A stretch of 64,000 nucleotides of DNA, taken from positions 21,343,165-21,407,164 of the forward strand of contig OU015538.1 in assembly GCA_907165065.1 (NCBI GenBank), in the 5' to 3' direction. Positions 48,886 to 59,800 of this stretch are shown piece after piece; positions within the stretch are counted from its first letter, which is position 1, and each line of letters begins with the position of its first letter. Below the pieces are notes generated by a model. The model ran no database searches, was not told the origin of the DNA, and saw only the letters and a program-made list of their open reading frames with translations. This DNA comes from Caprimulgus europaeus. Lineage: Eukaryota; Chordata; Aves; Caprimulgiformes; Caprimulgidae. The position numbers and the translations under genes are program-made.

Positions 48886-50265
48886 AGTTAGATCCTGGCT
48901 CCGTTCCAGCTCAGGTAATTACACCCTGGCCTCACTCAATCCCTCTGCAGCTTCTCCTGGGAATATATTTATTTTTACCTTCCTATCCAAAGCTCTCTGA
49001 TAGCGTCACCGATAACCACGGGCTGCCTTGCACCCCACAGGGCTCCGTGGCACCGCAGCAGGGGTTGGGCTGAGGGGTCTCTCCAGAGCGAACCTCAGAA
49101 CATGCCGTGGCTGTTTAGTCCATCAGAAATGGAGATTAGGTCCTGATGAGTCCCCACAGAATATCAGTAACAGCTTTCTAGGCTGGGGAAAAGATGCTGT
49201 TAAATAACGAGGAGGATCTGAGAGGCTTCTTGGATGGATCTATCAATCTGTCTGCCCGGGCTGGGACCCCGCGCCCAGCCCCATGCCCCACAGACACTGT
49301 GTTCCTCGGGGGCCAATGCTCAGATCTGCTTCTGCTCCAGCTCAGGCTGGGTCTGACCACACTGGGTCTGACCCACCCGACCCCAGCAGCCCTGGGAGGA
49401 GGAGAGGGTTCGACGCACTTGGACCCCGGTGAGAGCCCAGGTCCAGGGGATGCTGGGCTGCAGCAGGACCCGAGGGTTCAGGTGGGGAGGAGGGAGCCCA
49501 TAGCAAGCCTGGCAGATCTGCAAGCACCAACCTCTGCTGGCTTTTACAATTATTATTCTGTTTTATGTATTTATTTATTTATTTTCAGCCATGACCTGGG
49601 AAGAGCCCGCTGGGGTGGGATCTGTCATGGATGGCAAGTGCCAAAGAGGTGGCAGCTGCACAAACCTCAGGTTGTCCAGAGGGCTCAGGAAGCAAAAAAA
49701 CAACATCCATGTTTCACCACAAGTCCAATTACACTGGGGTTAAGTTGGGCACTTCAGTAGTCAAAACATCTTTCAAAAGTCTCCTCAGGCTGGAAAAGCC
49801 CCCCCAATAGCCACAGAAAGGGGGGAGTGTAACCCAATCTGCTGCTCCAGATTATTCAGTGTTCAACCATGTAATTGAGATTAATCACTTCTTCCTGTGA
49901 TGCCCAGAAAGACCTTTCATGTCTGGAGCACTCTTCCTCCTTCTGAGAGACTTGGACTTTGATAGTTGCAGGATGATGGAAGTAGAGGAGGAGAGGGCAA
50001 GGTGGGGATCCAGCAGCCAGGCAGGCACCAGAACCAGCACCTGCACCAGCAAAGCAAGCACTTGCCCCGTGTCCTGCACTGGTCTACACAGTGAGCAAAG
50101 CACTGCTCTGCAGAGGTGTAGGTTTTCTCTCCTAATTGTCTAGGATTTGGTAACATGGATGTGCAATTGCCTGAAAAGCTGCGGTGGTTTCCGAGCCTGG
50201 AAGAGCTGGGGAACTCCCTGTGGTACTCATGAGAAAAGCATCTGTGACCTTGTTTGCTGCTTCAT
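48886..50265. other. Unique non-coding DNA
   Basis: A TTTA-type simple run lies at 49560-49588. The plus-strand frame 49194-49760 (188 codons) is open but unrecognised and spans this simple run, so I do not call it a gene. Confidence 0.4.
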
Positions 50266-50570
50266 CAGATCATACAATGATTTGGGTTGGAAGGGACCTT
50301 AAAGCTCATCCAGTCCCAACTCCCCTGCCAGCAGCAGGGACACCTTCCACCAGACCAGGTTGCTCAAAGCCTCATCCAACCTGGCCGAGAACACTTCCAG
50401 GGAGGAGCAGCCACAGCTTCTCTGGCCAACCTGGGCCAGGGTCTCACCACCCTCATTGTAAAAAATCTCTTCATTACATCTAATCTGAATCTCCCCTCTC
50501 TCAGTTTAAAACCATCTCCCCTTGTCCCATCACTCTCTGCCCACGTCAGAAGTCTCTCTCCCTCCTGTCT
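50266..50570 (-). mobile_element. CR1 LINE, 5'-truncated, minus strand
   Basis: The plus strand begins ATCATACAATGATTTGGGTT and continues through CAGACCAGGTTGCTCAAAGC and CCAACCTGGGCCAGGG to GTTTAAAACCATCTCCCC. These are canonical antisense CR1 words. The minus strand retains the ORF2 C-terminal fragment [20 protein letters not shown]. The match ends near TCTCTCCCTCCTGTC. Confidence 0.95.
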
Positions 50571-51716
50571 AGAATTATTTATATATTTTATCCTGGTTTT
50601 CCTTCCAGTTGCTCTCTGTTGGGGCTGATGGGTTTGAAGTGTGTACACCCAGAGGTGCAGAAAAGGGCAGTGCCCAGACCCAGGCAGCCCAGGTTTGGTG
50701 TTAAGACCATACCAACCACACTGATGGTGTCACCACAGGGACACGGTGCATGTCCCAGGGGATGGGGCTGGTGGGAGCATCTGTCTGGGTGAGGAGCTGA
50801 GGTGTGATGGTGAGAGGGTCCTGGGTTCCTGTGCACAAAGGGTTCTGGAGGTGCTGGGAACGGGTTGTGCTGCCGGCACAGGCATGCGTGCAAGCTTTGC
50901 TTCTCCATTTTAACCTAAAGACCCTAAAATATTGTGTTCCAGCTGACAACTCATAAAAGCTGTCGTGTCCTGTATCACAGCGAACATCTGCCAGCGGGAT
51001 GGCTCCCAGCGGGATAGAAGCTCCAACAGGAGTTCAAGGGCTTTTTTGGGGCTTGCTGAAAGAGAGCAGAGGGAGAAACAGGCAGAGATGCTCCTCGGCT
51101 CCTCTTGGCCAGCCCTGGAGGAAGAGCAGCTTCAGATGAGGACGGGTCAGACCCCAGAGAGACTGCCCGAAGGTCAGCAGCGTCCCAGCCGCGGGAGATG
51201 TGTGACACCCGCTGCCGGGGAAACTCGAGCAGGAGCGAGCGAAGCTGCTGTAAGACACAGATCTAAGGGCGTCGCTTCCCCGCCCGGAGGTAGGACACGA
51301 GGTTTTCTGGTTCTGCTCTCAGGACAGGATGAGTTTGTGCATTACCAGAGCTTGCACAGAGCCCCAGAGCCCCTTCCTGCCACCGGCAGCGCTCAGCCTT
51401 CCCCGTGCTTTACAGCTGAGCACACGTGTGTGTGCATCGTCACACAAGCACTGCAGTGATGTGAGGGGGACTCGGACCTCACCCACATTGCATTTGTAAA
51501 TGAACACTGGTGAAGCACACCCCTGCCTGTCCCTCTGCCTGCTCGTGTCCTCCCTGGCTGGTTTGTGTGGCCATGTCAGAGCCATGGGACAGGAGCAAGG
51601 GACATGGGGGCTGGGAGAGCAGGGCTGAGCTGGGCAGGTGCTGCAGCGGCACGGCCGTGGTGCTCAGCGTGGGTCAGGATGGTGCAGCCCACGGTGGGTC
51701 TGTCCCACTTCTGGGG
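50571..51716. other. Unique non-coding DNA
   Basis: The plus-strand frame 50965-51459 (164 codons) is open and hydrophilic but unrecognised, and no strong splice sites bound it. No repeat is recognised. Confidence 0.35.
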
Positions 51717-52172
51717 GAACAACATTGGGGAAGGGTTTAGAGGGGAAGGGTGTGAGGAGAGGCTGAAGTCACTTGGTGTGTTCAGCCTGGAGAAGAGGAG
51801 ACTGAGAGGAGATCTCATGGCGGTCTGGAACTGCCTCCCAAGGGGAAGAGGAGGGGCAGGCGCTGAGCTCTTCTCTCTGGCCACCAACGCCAGCAGCAGA
51901 GGACATGGCAGGAAGATGTGGCAGGGGAGGGGGAGGTTGGCCATGAGGAAAAGGTTCTTGAGGCAGAGGGTGGTGGAGCACTGGCACAGGCTCCCCAGGG
52001 AGGTGCTCATGGCCCCAAGGCTGACAAGATTCCAGCAGCATTTGGCCAAGGCCCTCAGGGACATGGGCTGAATGTTGGGCTTGTCCTGTGCAGGGACAGG
52101 AGTTGGACCCCATGGTCCTTGTGGGTCCCTTCCCACTCCCAACATCTGATGATTCAATGATTCTATGACTCG
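51717..52172 (+). mobile_element. CR1 LINE, 5'-truncated with intact 3' end, plus strand
   Basis: Reads one frame through [40 protein letters not shown] and RVVEHWHRLPREVLMAP to LAKALRDMG and a stop, the CR1 ORF2 C-terminus. It is followed by a short 3' UTR ending GATTCAATGATTCTATGACT with the terminal 8-bp repeat. Only about the last 110 codons remain. It is a direct-repeat partner of 54800-55327 and an inverted partner of 36795-37222. Confidence 0.96.
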
Positions 52173-52676
52173 TATGGGGCTTCCCAGCCACCAGCTCCTG
52201 AGGCATCTGCCACCGAGAAAATGCACGGGGCGAGGAAGGGAAAGGCAAACAAAAGCAGCGTGTGGCAACACGGCAACCGCGCGCGAAGGAGATGAGCAAA
52301 GGCTCTGCAGGACTCACTAATGGCTTCCACCGCGCGCCTCTGTCTCCGACGAGGTCTTCGCTGTGCTGGTTTGGACACATCCCATATCCCACAGACCCTC
52401 ATTATCCTGCTTGTGTTCACCGCAGCTCGCCGTAAATATTTTATGAGCATCCTCTTTGCAAGGTTTTCGCTTGGATTTGCCCAGTGAAGCCGTCTGCGTA
52501 GGAAGGAGAAGAGAGGAGAGGAGAAAGGATGAACAAGAACGATCACGGAACAGAGCGGGGGGAGTGGGGGGTGGCAGGGGAAGGAGCCTCTCTCTGTCCT
52601 CGATAACAAGGTTGTCTTGCCTCTGCTCTTGTCTGGTAATGGGAGAGCAGCTGCGTCCCTTATCCAGGGGATCAAT
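52173..52676. other. Unique DNA with CpG-rich and AT-rich parts
   Basis: 52255-52360 is CpG-richer. 52380-52500 contains GCCGTAAATATTTTATGAGC-type text that may be a conserved element. No gene is recognised. Confidence 0.3.
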
Positions 52677-52852
52677 CACAGAATCCCAGAGTGGTGGGGT
52701 GGGAGGGACCTCTGGAGACCATCCAGTCCCACCCCTGTCCTGCCAAAGCAGGGTCACCCAGAGCAGGTTGCACAGGGCTGCATCCAGGTGGGTTTGGGAT
52801 CTCTCCAGAGAAGGAGACTCCACAGCCTCTCTGGGCAGCCTGGCCCAGTGCA
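52677..52852 (-). mobile_element. CR1 LINE 3'-end fragment, minus strand
   Basis: The plus strand begins CACAGAATCCCAGAGTGGTG and runs through GGAGACCATCCAGTCCCACC and CACCCAGAGCAGGTTGCACA, an antisense CR1 3' end. Its subfamily differs from the neighbouring plus-strand copies. It fades after GGGCAGCCTGGCCCAGTGC. Confidence 0.92.
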
Positions 52853-53162
52853 GAGGGCTGGGTTGCAGCAGTGCTGCTCAGCTGCCTCTCACATGGCTCA
52901 TGGGGACAGACCCAACTGCCCCATGTCACCCCAGAGCTGGGGAACAGGAGAGCAAGGAGAGGACACACAGCCCCAGCATATCCTCTGTCCCTCACAGGGA
53001 CATGTCCACCTGCCGTGTGTCCATGGCTGTGAGGTTTTCTGGCCAGGAGCTGCTTCCCAGACCTAGAGCAGCATCGACAGATGGGAATATTTAAGCCCAC
53101 TTGGTGCTGCACTGGCCAGTGTGAGCCCCTGGTCCCAGGGATGCTCCACACTTGGTATCGTC
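52853..53162. other. Unique spacer
   Basis: No gene or repeat is recognised. Confidence 0.4.
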
Positions 53163-53305
53163 CCCAGCCCAGGATCCTCTCCCAGCCCAGGATCCTCTCC
53201 AGCCCAGGATCCTCTCCAGCCCAGGATCCTCTCCAGCCCAGGATCCTCTCCCAGCCCAGGATCCTCTCCAGCCCAGGATCCTCTCCCAGTCCAGGATCCT
53301 TTCCC
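53163..53305 (+). repeat. 17/18-bp minisatellite (CCAGCCCAGGATCCTCT) x8
   Basis: Eight copies, some with an extra C, each containing GGATCC. The last copy has CCAGTCC and CCTTT variants. Repetitive Trp/Glu/Asp/Gly and Ser/Pro frames across it are by-products. Confidence 0.95.
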
Positions 53306-53665
53306 ATGGCTGGGTGCTGCAGCCCTGGCCAGGGGCTTTCTCTGCTGCGGTTCCCAAGGTGCAGCCCGAGCCCTTTCCAGCACCAGCTCTGCCAAGGGAG
53401 AGCCTCCTGCCGCATGCCTATCCTTCTACTTCACCAGCTTCAAGCTGGGGCTGGCTGGGAAGCAAGAATTCCATTTAGAGAAAAAAAAAACCCGAAAAAA
53501 ACAAAAACCCAAAAAAACCCTGAGGTTTGGAAATTGGTTTTCATCATCATTTTGAAAAGGGAGTGAACTGTTGATGACTCCAAGCCAGAAAGGGAGCCGC
53601 TGGCACCGCTCTCCCCGGCTGCTCGTGGGGTACGAGCCCTGCGGCCCTTCCCGTGTCTCTGGCAG
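53306..53665. other. Unique spacer with A-rich run
   Basis: 53478-53520 is an A-rich, C-interrupted run. The right end contains the acceptor-like site of the following candidate exon. Confidence 0.4.
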
Positions 53666-53862
53666 ATGCAGGACCCGGGGCAGATCTCGAACAGTTCCTG
53701 GGCTCTCTCCAGAGAGCTTCTGTTATGGACCCCATCAATCTTCCCAGCTGCACTGCTGTCCGAGGCGATAACATCCCCATCCTGCTGGAGAAGCTCTTGC
53801 AAATTCCTGATCGGCCGAAGCTTTTCCCAGCAAGGGGCAAATGGGGGCTGAGCCCCATGGGG
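53666..53862 (+). CDS. Candidate internal coding exon, gene unknown
   Basis: A pyrimidine tract ending GTCTCTGGCAG precedes position 53666, and a donor-like GTGAGG follows at about 53863. In the phase with one base carried over, the stretch is open and reads AGPGADLEQFLGSLQRASVM, then a segment with DNIPILLEKLLQIPDRPKLF, with balanced amphipathic composition. I do not recognise the family. The reverse strand is also open here with plausible composition, which weakens the case, and no partner exon was found nearby. It may be chance. Confidence 0.22.
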
Positions 53863-54799
53863 TGAGGGGTGATGTGGGGGCTGGGGATGCCCCATGGGAT
53901 CAGACTGGTGGTTCTCTGCACCCACTACCCCATGGCCAAGAGGGGTCTGAGGGTCCCTGCAGCCTCTCTGTAACTAAAAGCCATCCCCAGTGCAGCAATG
54001 TGATCTAACATCCTCCAGAGAAGCAATGCCATCAAGGACCCTTAGCAGACCCCGCTTCCCTCCCAGGGCCGTGGAGCCCACACACCCTCGAGGTCTTGTG
54101 GGGAGATGTTTGTTTCCCAGATTTTCCTTCAGAACACGCTTTTTTTGAGGTGAATGTGTAATGAATGAGGAGTTGGACTTCCACCCTTCCCTTTGCAAAA
54201 CTACGGAGCTTGCCGTTGGGGAATTTTTCCTGCTGAGGTACATTCCTAAATAAATAAATAAAGCAGTTAAATAATTTCCTGTCTAATTGGTAAGAGGATG
54301 AAATAAGTGACCTAATCAGTCTTTTCTGTCTCTAATTTCTGCCTAACTCTGACATTACTTGCCCCAGCTTGATAGCAGAGTGAGCCCGGCGTGTGTGGTG
54401 GAGTTATTTACACTGGAGCAGTTGGGAAGCGTCAGGCTCGCAGGCTCCAAGCTTTCCCCAGCCCATTTTAATCCTGTCTGACCTCACCTGGAGCTGCAGC
54501 AGCCACCAAGCATCTCTGTGCACCCCTGTTCTCACCAGTCAGCTGTCAGGAAGCAGGACAGCTCGGGTTCTTGTGAAGATGCCCACACCAAGCTGAGAAA
54601 CTACGAGCCTGCCCAAACCAAAAGGATTCCCCTGTGACCCACCGCAGCCCCCGTGGGCTGTCAGAGTCCAACCCCAGCTGGCACAAGGAAAACTGTTCCC
54701 AGATTCATTTATCACTGAGATGATGGCTGAAAAATGACCACGGCCATGGAAAGGCTGAACCTTTACTGCACACTTTTGGCAACCTCACATCATCTCTCA
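53863..54799. other. Unique non-coding DNA
   Basis: 54240-54390 is AT-rich and repeat-free (possible conserved element, with an AATA run at 54248-54265). No gene is recognised. Confidence 0.35.
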
Positions 54800-55327
54800 G
54801 TGCCACAGGGAGGTGGCCTCGTGCAGTTTTGGGCACCACAGGAGAAAAAGGATCTAAAGCTGCTGGAGAGTGTCCAGAGGAGGGACACAACATTGGGGAA
54901 GGGTTCAGAGGGGAAGGGTGTGAGGAGAGGCTGAAGTCACTTGGGTTGTTCAGCCTAGAGAAGAGGAGACTGAGAGGAGATCTCATGGTGGTCTGTAACT
55001 TCCTCCCAGGGGGAAGAGGAGGGGCAGGCGCTGAGCTCTTCTCTCTGGCCACCAACGCCAGGAGCAGAGGCCATGGCAGGAAGATGTGGCAGGGGAGGGG
55101 GAGGTTGGCCATGAGGAAAAGGTTCTTGAGGCAGAGGGTGGTGGAGCACTGGCACAGGCTCCCCAGGGAGGTGCTGATGGCACCAAGGCTGACAAGATCC
55201 CAGCAGCATTTGGCCAAGGCCCTGAGGGACATGGTGTGAGTGTTGGGATTGTCCTGTGCAGGGACAGGAGTTGGACTCCATCATCCTGGTGGGTTCCTTC
55301 CAGCTCACAACTTTCAATGATTCCATG
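54800..55327 (+). mobile_element. CR1 LINE, 5'-truncated, plus strand, ORF2 C-terminus open
   Basis: It starts within CCTCGTGCAGTTTTGGGCAC and reads through [19 protein letters not shown] and RGRLAMRKRFLRQRVVEHW to LAKALRDMV and a stop. A 3' UTR follows with GGAGTTGGACTCCATCATCC and a degenerate terminal repeat (CAATGATTCCATGAG). Same subfamily as 51717-52172 and 36795-37222 but slightly longer at the 5' end. Confidence 0.96.
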
Positions 55328-56304
55328 AGTCTCCCACTGCTCTGCCTCTCTCTGTTGGATCATTTCCCTGAAATTTATCACCTGTTTTCCTTTCCTCAGT
55401 CTCATCTCCCTAATTACACATTCCTTTACCTTTCTAAATCATTCTCCTCCCTTCTACTTGCTGACACCCTCTAAACCAGTTGAAGGTCAATGGCATGACT
55501 CTTCTCCCCTGCTTTTCTGCCTCCACTACCCCAACACTCATAGGTTGCAGCCTTCAGACTTGTCCCATGGTGTGTCCCCCTCTATAAAACTGATTTTTCC
55601 CTCCTGGTTTCATGGCTGGTCCCTCCTGCACCCACCTGACAGGCACAAAAAGCCATGAGATGAATTGCTTGTCCTCACAGAGCAGAGGTTTCCCAGCAAG
55701 GGGACAGCAGTCACACTGAGATGTCCTCAGACAATCCCACAGGTAAGAATATCTGCCAGACCATCCAGATGGTCATCCTCTTCCTCCTCCTCTCCAGCCC
55801 TCCTCATGCAATGCCCCTTGGGCTCTCTGCTCTCCCTCTGCCTGTCCCCGCTCCCTCGTGCTCAACAGCCAAACTCTTCTGCATCACCTGGGGTTTTTGC
55901 AGTGTGCTGTGACCAGAGTCCCGGTCTGACCAGAGCAGGTCTGGCTCCCGGGGAAGGCTCCCAGCCAGGGCTCTGTGCCGGGAGGACACGGGCTCCAGCA
56001 CCGCTGCAGGCTGCGCTGGGCTGCAGCCCCCAGTGAAATTTGTCAAGTTAATCCAGTTTGGCCATGGCTGGCTCCTGCATCCTCCCTCCACCACCGCCCT
56101 CCCTCTGGCCGAGCCTCGTGCCGCGCCTCCCCAGCCGCTGCCTTATCTCCACGCCATTTATTATTCGCCCTGCGTCCACAGCCTGTTTGCTGCCACATGA
56201 GACAGGAAAATAAAGTCAGTTCTCGCCTCAGGGGACCCTGTGCTCCGAAAGGAGAGGTGCAGGGCGGCGAGAGCTGCTGGGGACTGGGAACAGTGGTAAT
56301 GCAG
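55328..56304. other. Pyrimidine-rich then GC-rich unique DNA
   Basis: 55340-55720 is pyrimidine-rich, with texture like the two suspected L2-like relics but without any recognised protein word. No gene is recognised. Confidence 0.3.
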
Positions 56305-56705
56305 GACTCTGTGACCATGGTTCACATCACCAGCTCGCTCCCAGAGCAGAGACTGTCCCCAAACCGCAATCCCGGGAGGGCCAGAGCTCGAGCAGTTCCT
56401 GAGAGAATCCCCAGCTTTCCGGTCAGCCCTCATTAATACACTGACAGTGACATGATATGACATGGAATATCTCATTGGTACATCCAGATGCCAATTTGGG
56501 GTTTCGCTAATTACAACACTTTGCCCCTCCCAGTCCTCTGCACTTGCAGACTGGCAAAACACGATGACCTTGGACTTTCAGCAGAAACTAAAAACATCAG
56601 CACCTGATCAACAGTCTCCTCGTAACAAATCCTACACTGAAACCAAAACACAGCACTTTCTAGCTACTAAGAAGAAAATTATCTCTATCCTAGTGAAACC
56701 AGGAT
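56305..56705 (-). mobile_element. Diverged LTR fragment of the same avian ERV family, minus strand
   Basis: Shares CGCAATCCCGGGAG (56369-) and the terminal run CAAAACACAGCACTTTCTAG / CTACTAAGAAGAAAATT / CTATCC...AAACCAGGAT with the LTR at 17008-17688, in the same order and orientation. The distal end is intact to within a few bases. The opposite TGTGG end and its AT tract are missing. No internal genes and no target-site duplication are visible. Confidence 0.8.
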
Positions 56706-58291
56706 GCTGCTGTGGTCCTTCCCTGCGCTGCTGAGGAGAGGCTGGACGAGCTCCTGCGGCTGCCGACTCCTTGCAAGCTCGTGTCGCTCACCAAGATGGA
56801 TTTCAGAGGACGGACCATTCATCACACATTATACCTATATTTATTTTGGTTTGGTCTTTAAGCATTTTTGCTTTTGACAATTTGCTTTGCGCTGGGGAGA
56901 GATGAGCGGGGGGATGAAAGCGCGGGGCCGGGCTGAGGGACCCATCTGTCACCCCGCCCAGCACCGGGGCAGCCCGGCGAGGGGCAGGGGAAGGGGAAGC
57001 TGTTCCTGCCGGGACCGCAGGTGAACGGACCTGCTGCCTCCTCCTCAGCTTAATGCTTCCTCCAGGGGGCAACGGCTTAGGGCAGCTCTTAGCATTAGCC
57101 TCGATAGGAGAAATTTAAGACTAAGGATGTCTGCAATCTGGAAAACAAATTCCCCAAAACTAGGGCAGGCCACAAAGACAACACGAGCAAATCACATTTG
57201 CTTTTCTCTGAGAGCTTCACATTTTTTCAGCAAAAAAAATAATTAAAGCAAACAAGTTTGGAGGGCTGTGTTTGCTGGGGTTTTGTTATGGCTTTTGTGT
57301 GCATACGAATGCGTGTCTGCGTGTGTGCCTGCGTGGAATCTCTCGCTCCGGCTTTTTCCCCAAGGGAAGCCAAAGTAGGGAAATAAAACCTAAAGTGTTT
57401 TTTTATCATTGCTGTTCAGAAACTAAACAATTTCAGCTATGCGAGGATCCTTACAGGAGAAGGTAACTGAGATCACAGAGGCTTTTTCCACCACACAGGC
57501 ATTTTGATGAAGATTTTTTAATCCTCTAATTTTAAGTATTTTATTTTAAAATCTCTTTTTAATTTTTTTCCATATGGTAAAAGAGTTTCCCTAAAACCAG
57601 AGTTTTATGGTGCCTATTCCATCCTGCTCAGCCTTTCCCCCATTGACCAGGGATGTGCCAACCCCAGTGACTTGGGTTCAGCCCATGGCACAGCCCCATG
57701 TCAGGGAGGATCCATCAAAGCCACCAATCAAAGTGGCATCGTGTGGCTTGTGATCCGAGTGCTGGAGGAGAGAAAAAGGAGTAAAAAGGTATAAATACAT
57801 CACAACTTGTGGTTCACGGGACTCAGGCAGAGATAATCAGCTGCTATTAAACTAATTGGCTAATGAACACTCTGAGCTGGTGCCTGAGAGAGGGGGTGAG
57901 CACCCACCCCCCCCACCCCACCCCGCTCCCGACACTTTTTATCCCGCGTGTCCCCAGCCCGGAGCCGCAGACGGGCCAAGGGCAGAGATAAGGGTCTCTC
58001 ACATTACCCAGAGCTGCCTTCCCTCCACTCAAGAGCATTAATTATGACTTATTCTAATCTAGAAGAACCCCTTCAGCCAGTCCCCCCTGCTCTGCCTCTA
58101 TCCCCACGTCCACCACGGGGACCCCCCCACCCCTCCCCGCAGCCCACGGGACTTCCCAGTTTTCAGCAACACGAGATACAGGAGTTTCTTTGAAAATGTT
58201 GCACGCTGGCAACTTTCCCACCCCAGTTTCAAATCTCACTGGATAATATTCTCCATATTCCTTTATGGAAACCAGAAATTCTGGCTTTTCT
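56706..58291. other. Unique DNA rich in AT blocks; possible conserved elements
   Basis: AT-rich, repeat-free blocks occur at 56815-56890, 57170-57260, 57480-57600, 57780-57870 and 58020-58065, separated by GC-rich text. A CTCF-like CTCCAGGGGGCAACG lies at about 57060. No gene is recognised. Confidence 0.3.
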
Positions 58292-58362
58292 GCGTGCTCG
58301 ACACGGCGGCGCTCACCGGCGGGCGGCTCACGGGCGCTGGGCGAAGGCGGCCGCGGGCGCGT
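58292..58362. promoter_or_regulatory. Very CpG-dense 70-bp patch
   Basis: Sixteen CpG dinucleotides in about 71 bp, including GCGGCCGC and CCGCGG, set between AT-rich conserved-looking flanks. It is far shorter than a usual CpG island. It could mark a small promoter or enhancer, or a GC-biased insertion. On the minus strand an open frame (58398-58054) crosses it, with no recognised domain. Confidence 0.3.
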
Positions 58363-59535
58363 GAGGATGTGAAACACTGGGCAAAACATCTCTGACAAGG
58401 ACTTTGCTCACCCAAAAGTGCAGCTGAAGGTCAACCAAGACAATTCACTAAATAACAGTATCATACCCTCCCAAAAAAGAAAAAAAAAACCAGATAAAAT
58501 CAACATTATGTTATGATGCTTTTCCAAGGAAGCTTTCTGAATTATTTTGATTTGCTCTGAAATGATGTTTTCAGCCAAAATTTGCCTCTGTTTAATTCAA
58601 ACCCACTTAAGAAGCTTTAAAAAAAAAGAGGAAAGCTTGCGAAAGCAAACGGACTGTTTGTTTTACAGTTGAACAAAACATTTTGGTTGACTTGAAACAG
58701 GTTTTGCAGCCGGGGGATTTTTTTTGTTTGTTTGTTTTTTTCGTTTTGCTGAGTGCAAGCTTGTTTTTTTGTCAACATCTCCAAAGTTTCCTATTACCCC
58801 TGTGGGAAGATGGGCTGCCGAGGGCTGTTAAAGCCACATGCCTCAGTGCTGGGATGGTTATTAAAATCATATAGTCCCCAGAATGGCCGCGTGCCTGCAA
58901 ATAATCAGAGCTCTCCAGCTCTCCGGAATTTCCAGCCTCAGTCACAGGGGATCATCCCGAAAGGGCACAGGGCTGGGGCAGGAGGGGAACGCGCCAGGGC
59001 TCTCCGGTTCTGGGGTCTCTCCAGAGAGGACTTCTTGGAAAATCTCAGTTGTAAAGGTGGGGAAAATGTGTTTTTCTCCCAGGATGTCAGCCTGGGATAC
59101 ACAAATCAGATCTAACCTGGTGCTGCTGGCTGCACCCACCAGCATCCCCCCGAAGAGAGGGGAGCAGGGCACGCCCACCCTGTGAGCAGGAAGGAAGGGG
59201 CCCTGCTATTCCCATATCTATATTTCCATATAATTTATATACGAGCTGCACGTGCAGGGATCACCAGGTCTGTCGTGTGCAGCGGGCAGGGATAGGCAGG
59301 AGCAGGCAGGGGAGATGTCCCAGGGGAAAAGCCTTTGCTCTGAGGGGAACAGAGCTGAGCACGGGGGCAACAAGAGGGGAATGTGCCCTGAAAGGTGAAT
59401 TCAGGCCCAGGGGCTGGATGAGGACTGTCCCATCCCAAGGATGGACTGGAAGGAAGGGAAATGGTTAGAACAGAAAAGGATAATAAAGAGCCCTAAAAGA
59501 GGGTTCTTTGCCCTAAAGAGCCCTTAAAACCCTTC
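58363..59535. other. Unique non-coding DNA
   Basis: 58380-58760 is AT-rich with homopolymer runs, including TTTG repeats at about 58722-58740. No gene is recognised. Confidence 0.35.
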
Positions 59536-59800
59536 ACAGAATCATAGAATTGTAGTGGTTGGAAAAGCTCCTTAAGATCATTGAGTCCAATATAAACCAA
59601 ACACTGACAATTCCACCTCTAACTCATGTCCCTCACACCTTGTCTGTTAAATCCCATCAGCAAAGGTGACTCCACCACCTCCCTGGGCTGCCTGTGCCAA
59701 TGCTTGATGATGTTTTTGGTGAAGAATTTTCTCCTCAGATCCAATCTAAACCTTCCCTGGTGCCACTTGAGGCCATTTCCTCTGGTTCAAACCATCACAG
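59536..59800 (-). mobile_element. CR1 LINE, 5'-truncated, minus strand, older copy
   Basis: The plus strand begins CACAGAATCATAGAATTGTA, including the antisense terminal repeat, then GATCATTGAGTCCAATATAA and ATTTTCTCCTCAGATCCAAT. No ORF2 frame survives uninterrupted, so it is more decayed than the other long copies. Confidence 0.93.

Noticed and set aside
49194..49760. 188-codon plus-strand open frame as a gene
   Set aside because: Spans a TTTA simple repeat and unrelated textures; no domain recognised.
50965..51459. 164-codon plus-strand open frame as a gene
   Set aside because: No recognisable domain, no convincing splice sites or start context; consistent with chance in GC-rich DNA.
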